NCBI GenBank assembly: GCA_905234685.1
Contig: CAJOIR010000014.1
Location: 1 to 50,075, forward strand
Source of the DNA: Paludibacteraceae bacterium
Lineage (GTDB): Bacteria > Bacteroidota > Bacteroidia > Bacteroidales > Paludibacteraceae
DNA: 50,075 bases
Direction: 5' to 3'
Shown here: one piece after another, positions 49,791 to 50,075 of the stretch
Numbering within the stretch: the stretch's first letter is position 1
Layout of the letters: each line of letters starts with the position of its first letter
Notes under the pieces: generated by a model
What the model saw: the letters and a program-made list of their open reading frames with translations, nothing else
What the model was told of the DNA's origin: nothing
Database searches by the model: none
Translations under genes and position numbers: made by a program

Positions 49791-50075
49791 TCAAAACTTG
49801 ACAATGATTGTCTCTACACAATTCTTTGGCAGTTTAATATCAGCAAAGAAGTCACCCAACTGCAACAAAAGGTTTTTCTCAACCTGCGCAGTATTGAGAA
49901 TGTTTATGGCATAAGATCCATCCTGCTTTTCTACTGCACATATATGCAAGTCTCTATCTTCATGTTCTGAAATGCCAAGCACTACGTCACCCGGACGCAT
50001 GGAACGTGAGAACTGCTTGAGGACATAGTAGTACGGTGTGTAGTATATTATGTCGTTGCTGTAGTCAACCATCAC
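49791..50075 (-). CDS. C-terminal end of a GH30-family glycoside hydrolase, 5' part outside window
   Basis: Only the last 94 codons are present and the reading frame is open at the edge. DYSNDIIYYTPYYYVLKQFS followed by RSMRPGDVVL matches the end of the GH30 barrel and its flanking beta-sandwich (pattern YY.LK.FS.fi.PG). AINILNTAQVEKNLLLQLGD and a closing LPKNCVETIIVKF fit the usual GH30 C-terminal beta domain. GH30 members include endo-beta-1,6-glucanases and glucosylceramidases. Beside GH81, a beta-1,6-glucanase is the most attractive guess, but the catalytic half is not visible. Only four bases separate its stop from the GH81 start, so they are surely one operon. Confidence 0.72.
   Translation of the reverse strand: MMVDYSNDIIYYTPYYYVLKQFSRSMRPGDVVLGISEHEDRDLHICAVEKQDGSYAINILNTAQVEKNLLLQLGDFFADIKLPKNCVETIIVKF

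Overview
The window looks like the chromosome of a gut-type member of the Bacteroidales, possibly close to Prevotellaceae or Parabacteroides; I cannot place it more precisely. Twelve promoters fit the Bacteroidetes pattern (TTG or TTTG, then 19-20 nt, then TAnnTTTG), most genes lack a clear Shine-Dalgarno site, and the neighbourhoods are typical of the order: DciA-like plus mutS2, an MCE protein plus N-acetylmuramoyl amidase beside lptD, BACON and Ig-like lipoproteins, and discoidin-rich glycan proteins. No tRNA, rRNA, CRISPR array or insertion sequence was seen.

Layout. 1-2.6 kb is an accessory, defence-like corner. It holds the 5' part of an N6-adenine DNA methyltransferase whose start codon lies in a hairpin, a 114-nt nested hairpin with a terminator, and a three-gene overlapping cassette around a DUF3990 ADP-ribosyltransferase-fold protein. 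2.9-8.3 kb is a complete RND efflux operon (adaptor, pump, TolC channel). 8.4-12.1 kb (minus strand) is glucosaminidase/LysM, DciA-like and mutS2. 12.5-14.5 kb (minus) is a two-gene operon pairing a steroid 5-alpha-reductase-like membrane enzyme with an Old Yellow Enzyme family oxidoreductase, which suggests A-ring reduction of bile acids or steroids. 14.7-18.5 kb has a DUF2520 protein, yidC and a lipoprotein built of four CW...C repeats. 18.7-19.4 kb has a soluble protein of about five W-rich repeats. 19.6-24.6 kb (minus) is a probable operon of SDR, S4 protein, M20 peptidase, aspartokinase and diaminopimelate decarboxylase.

25-31 kb carries a ClpB lacking its N-terminal domain, a TrmH-family methyltransferase with a probable outer-membrane barrel, and the divergent pair deoD and nucleoside symporter. 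31-40.3 kb is envelope biogenesis and housekeeping: MlaD-like, amidase, an Ig/BACON lipoprotein, lptD, a SlyD-like FKBP and der. 40.5-50.1 kb (minus) is a secreted beta-glucan locus: a truncated GH30-like C-terminus, a GH81 endo-beta-1,3-glucanase with two discoidin domains, and two large multidomain secreted proteins sharing discoidin, FN3 and SDAY beta-sandwich modules. GH81 and GH30 activities together suggest attack on beta-1,3/1,6-glucan such as fungal wall material.

A cross-cutting feature is a family of intergenic arrays whose periods are 11, 22 or 33 nt. Four 11-nt arrays all end in CGTAAAT on the repeat strand. They lie between transcription units and their function is unknown.
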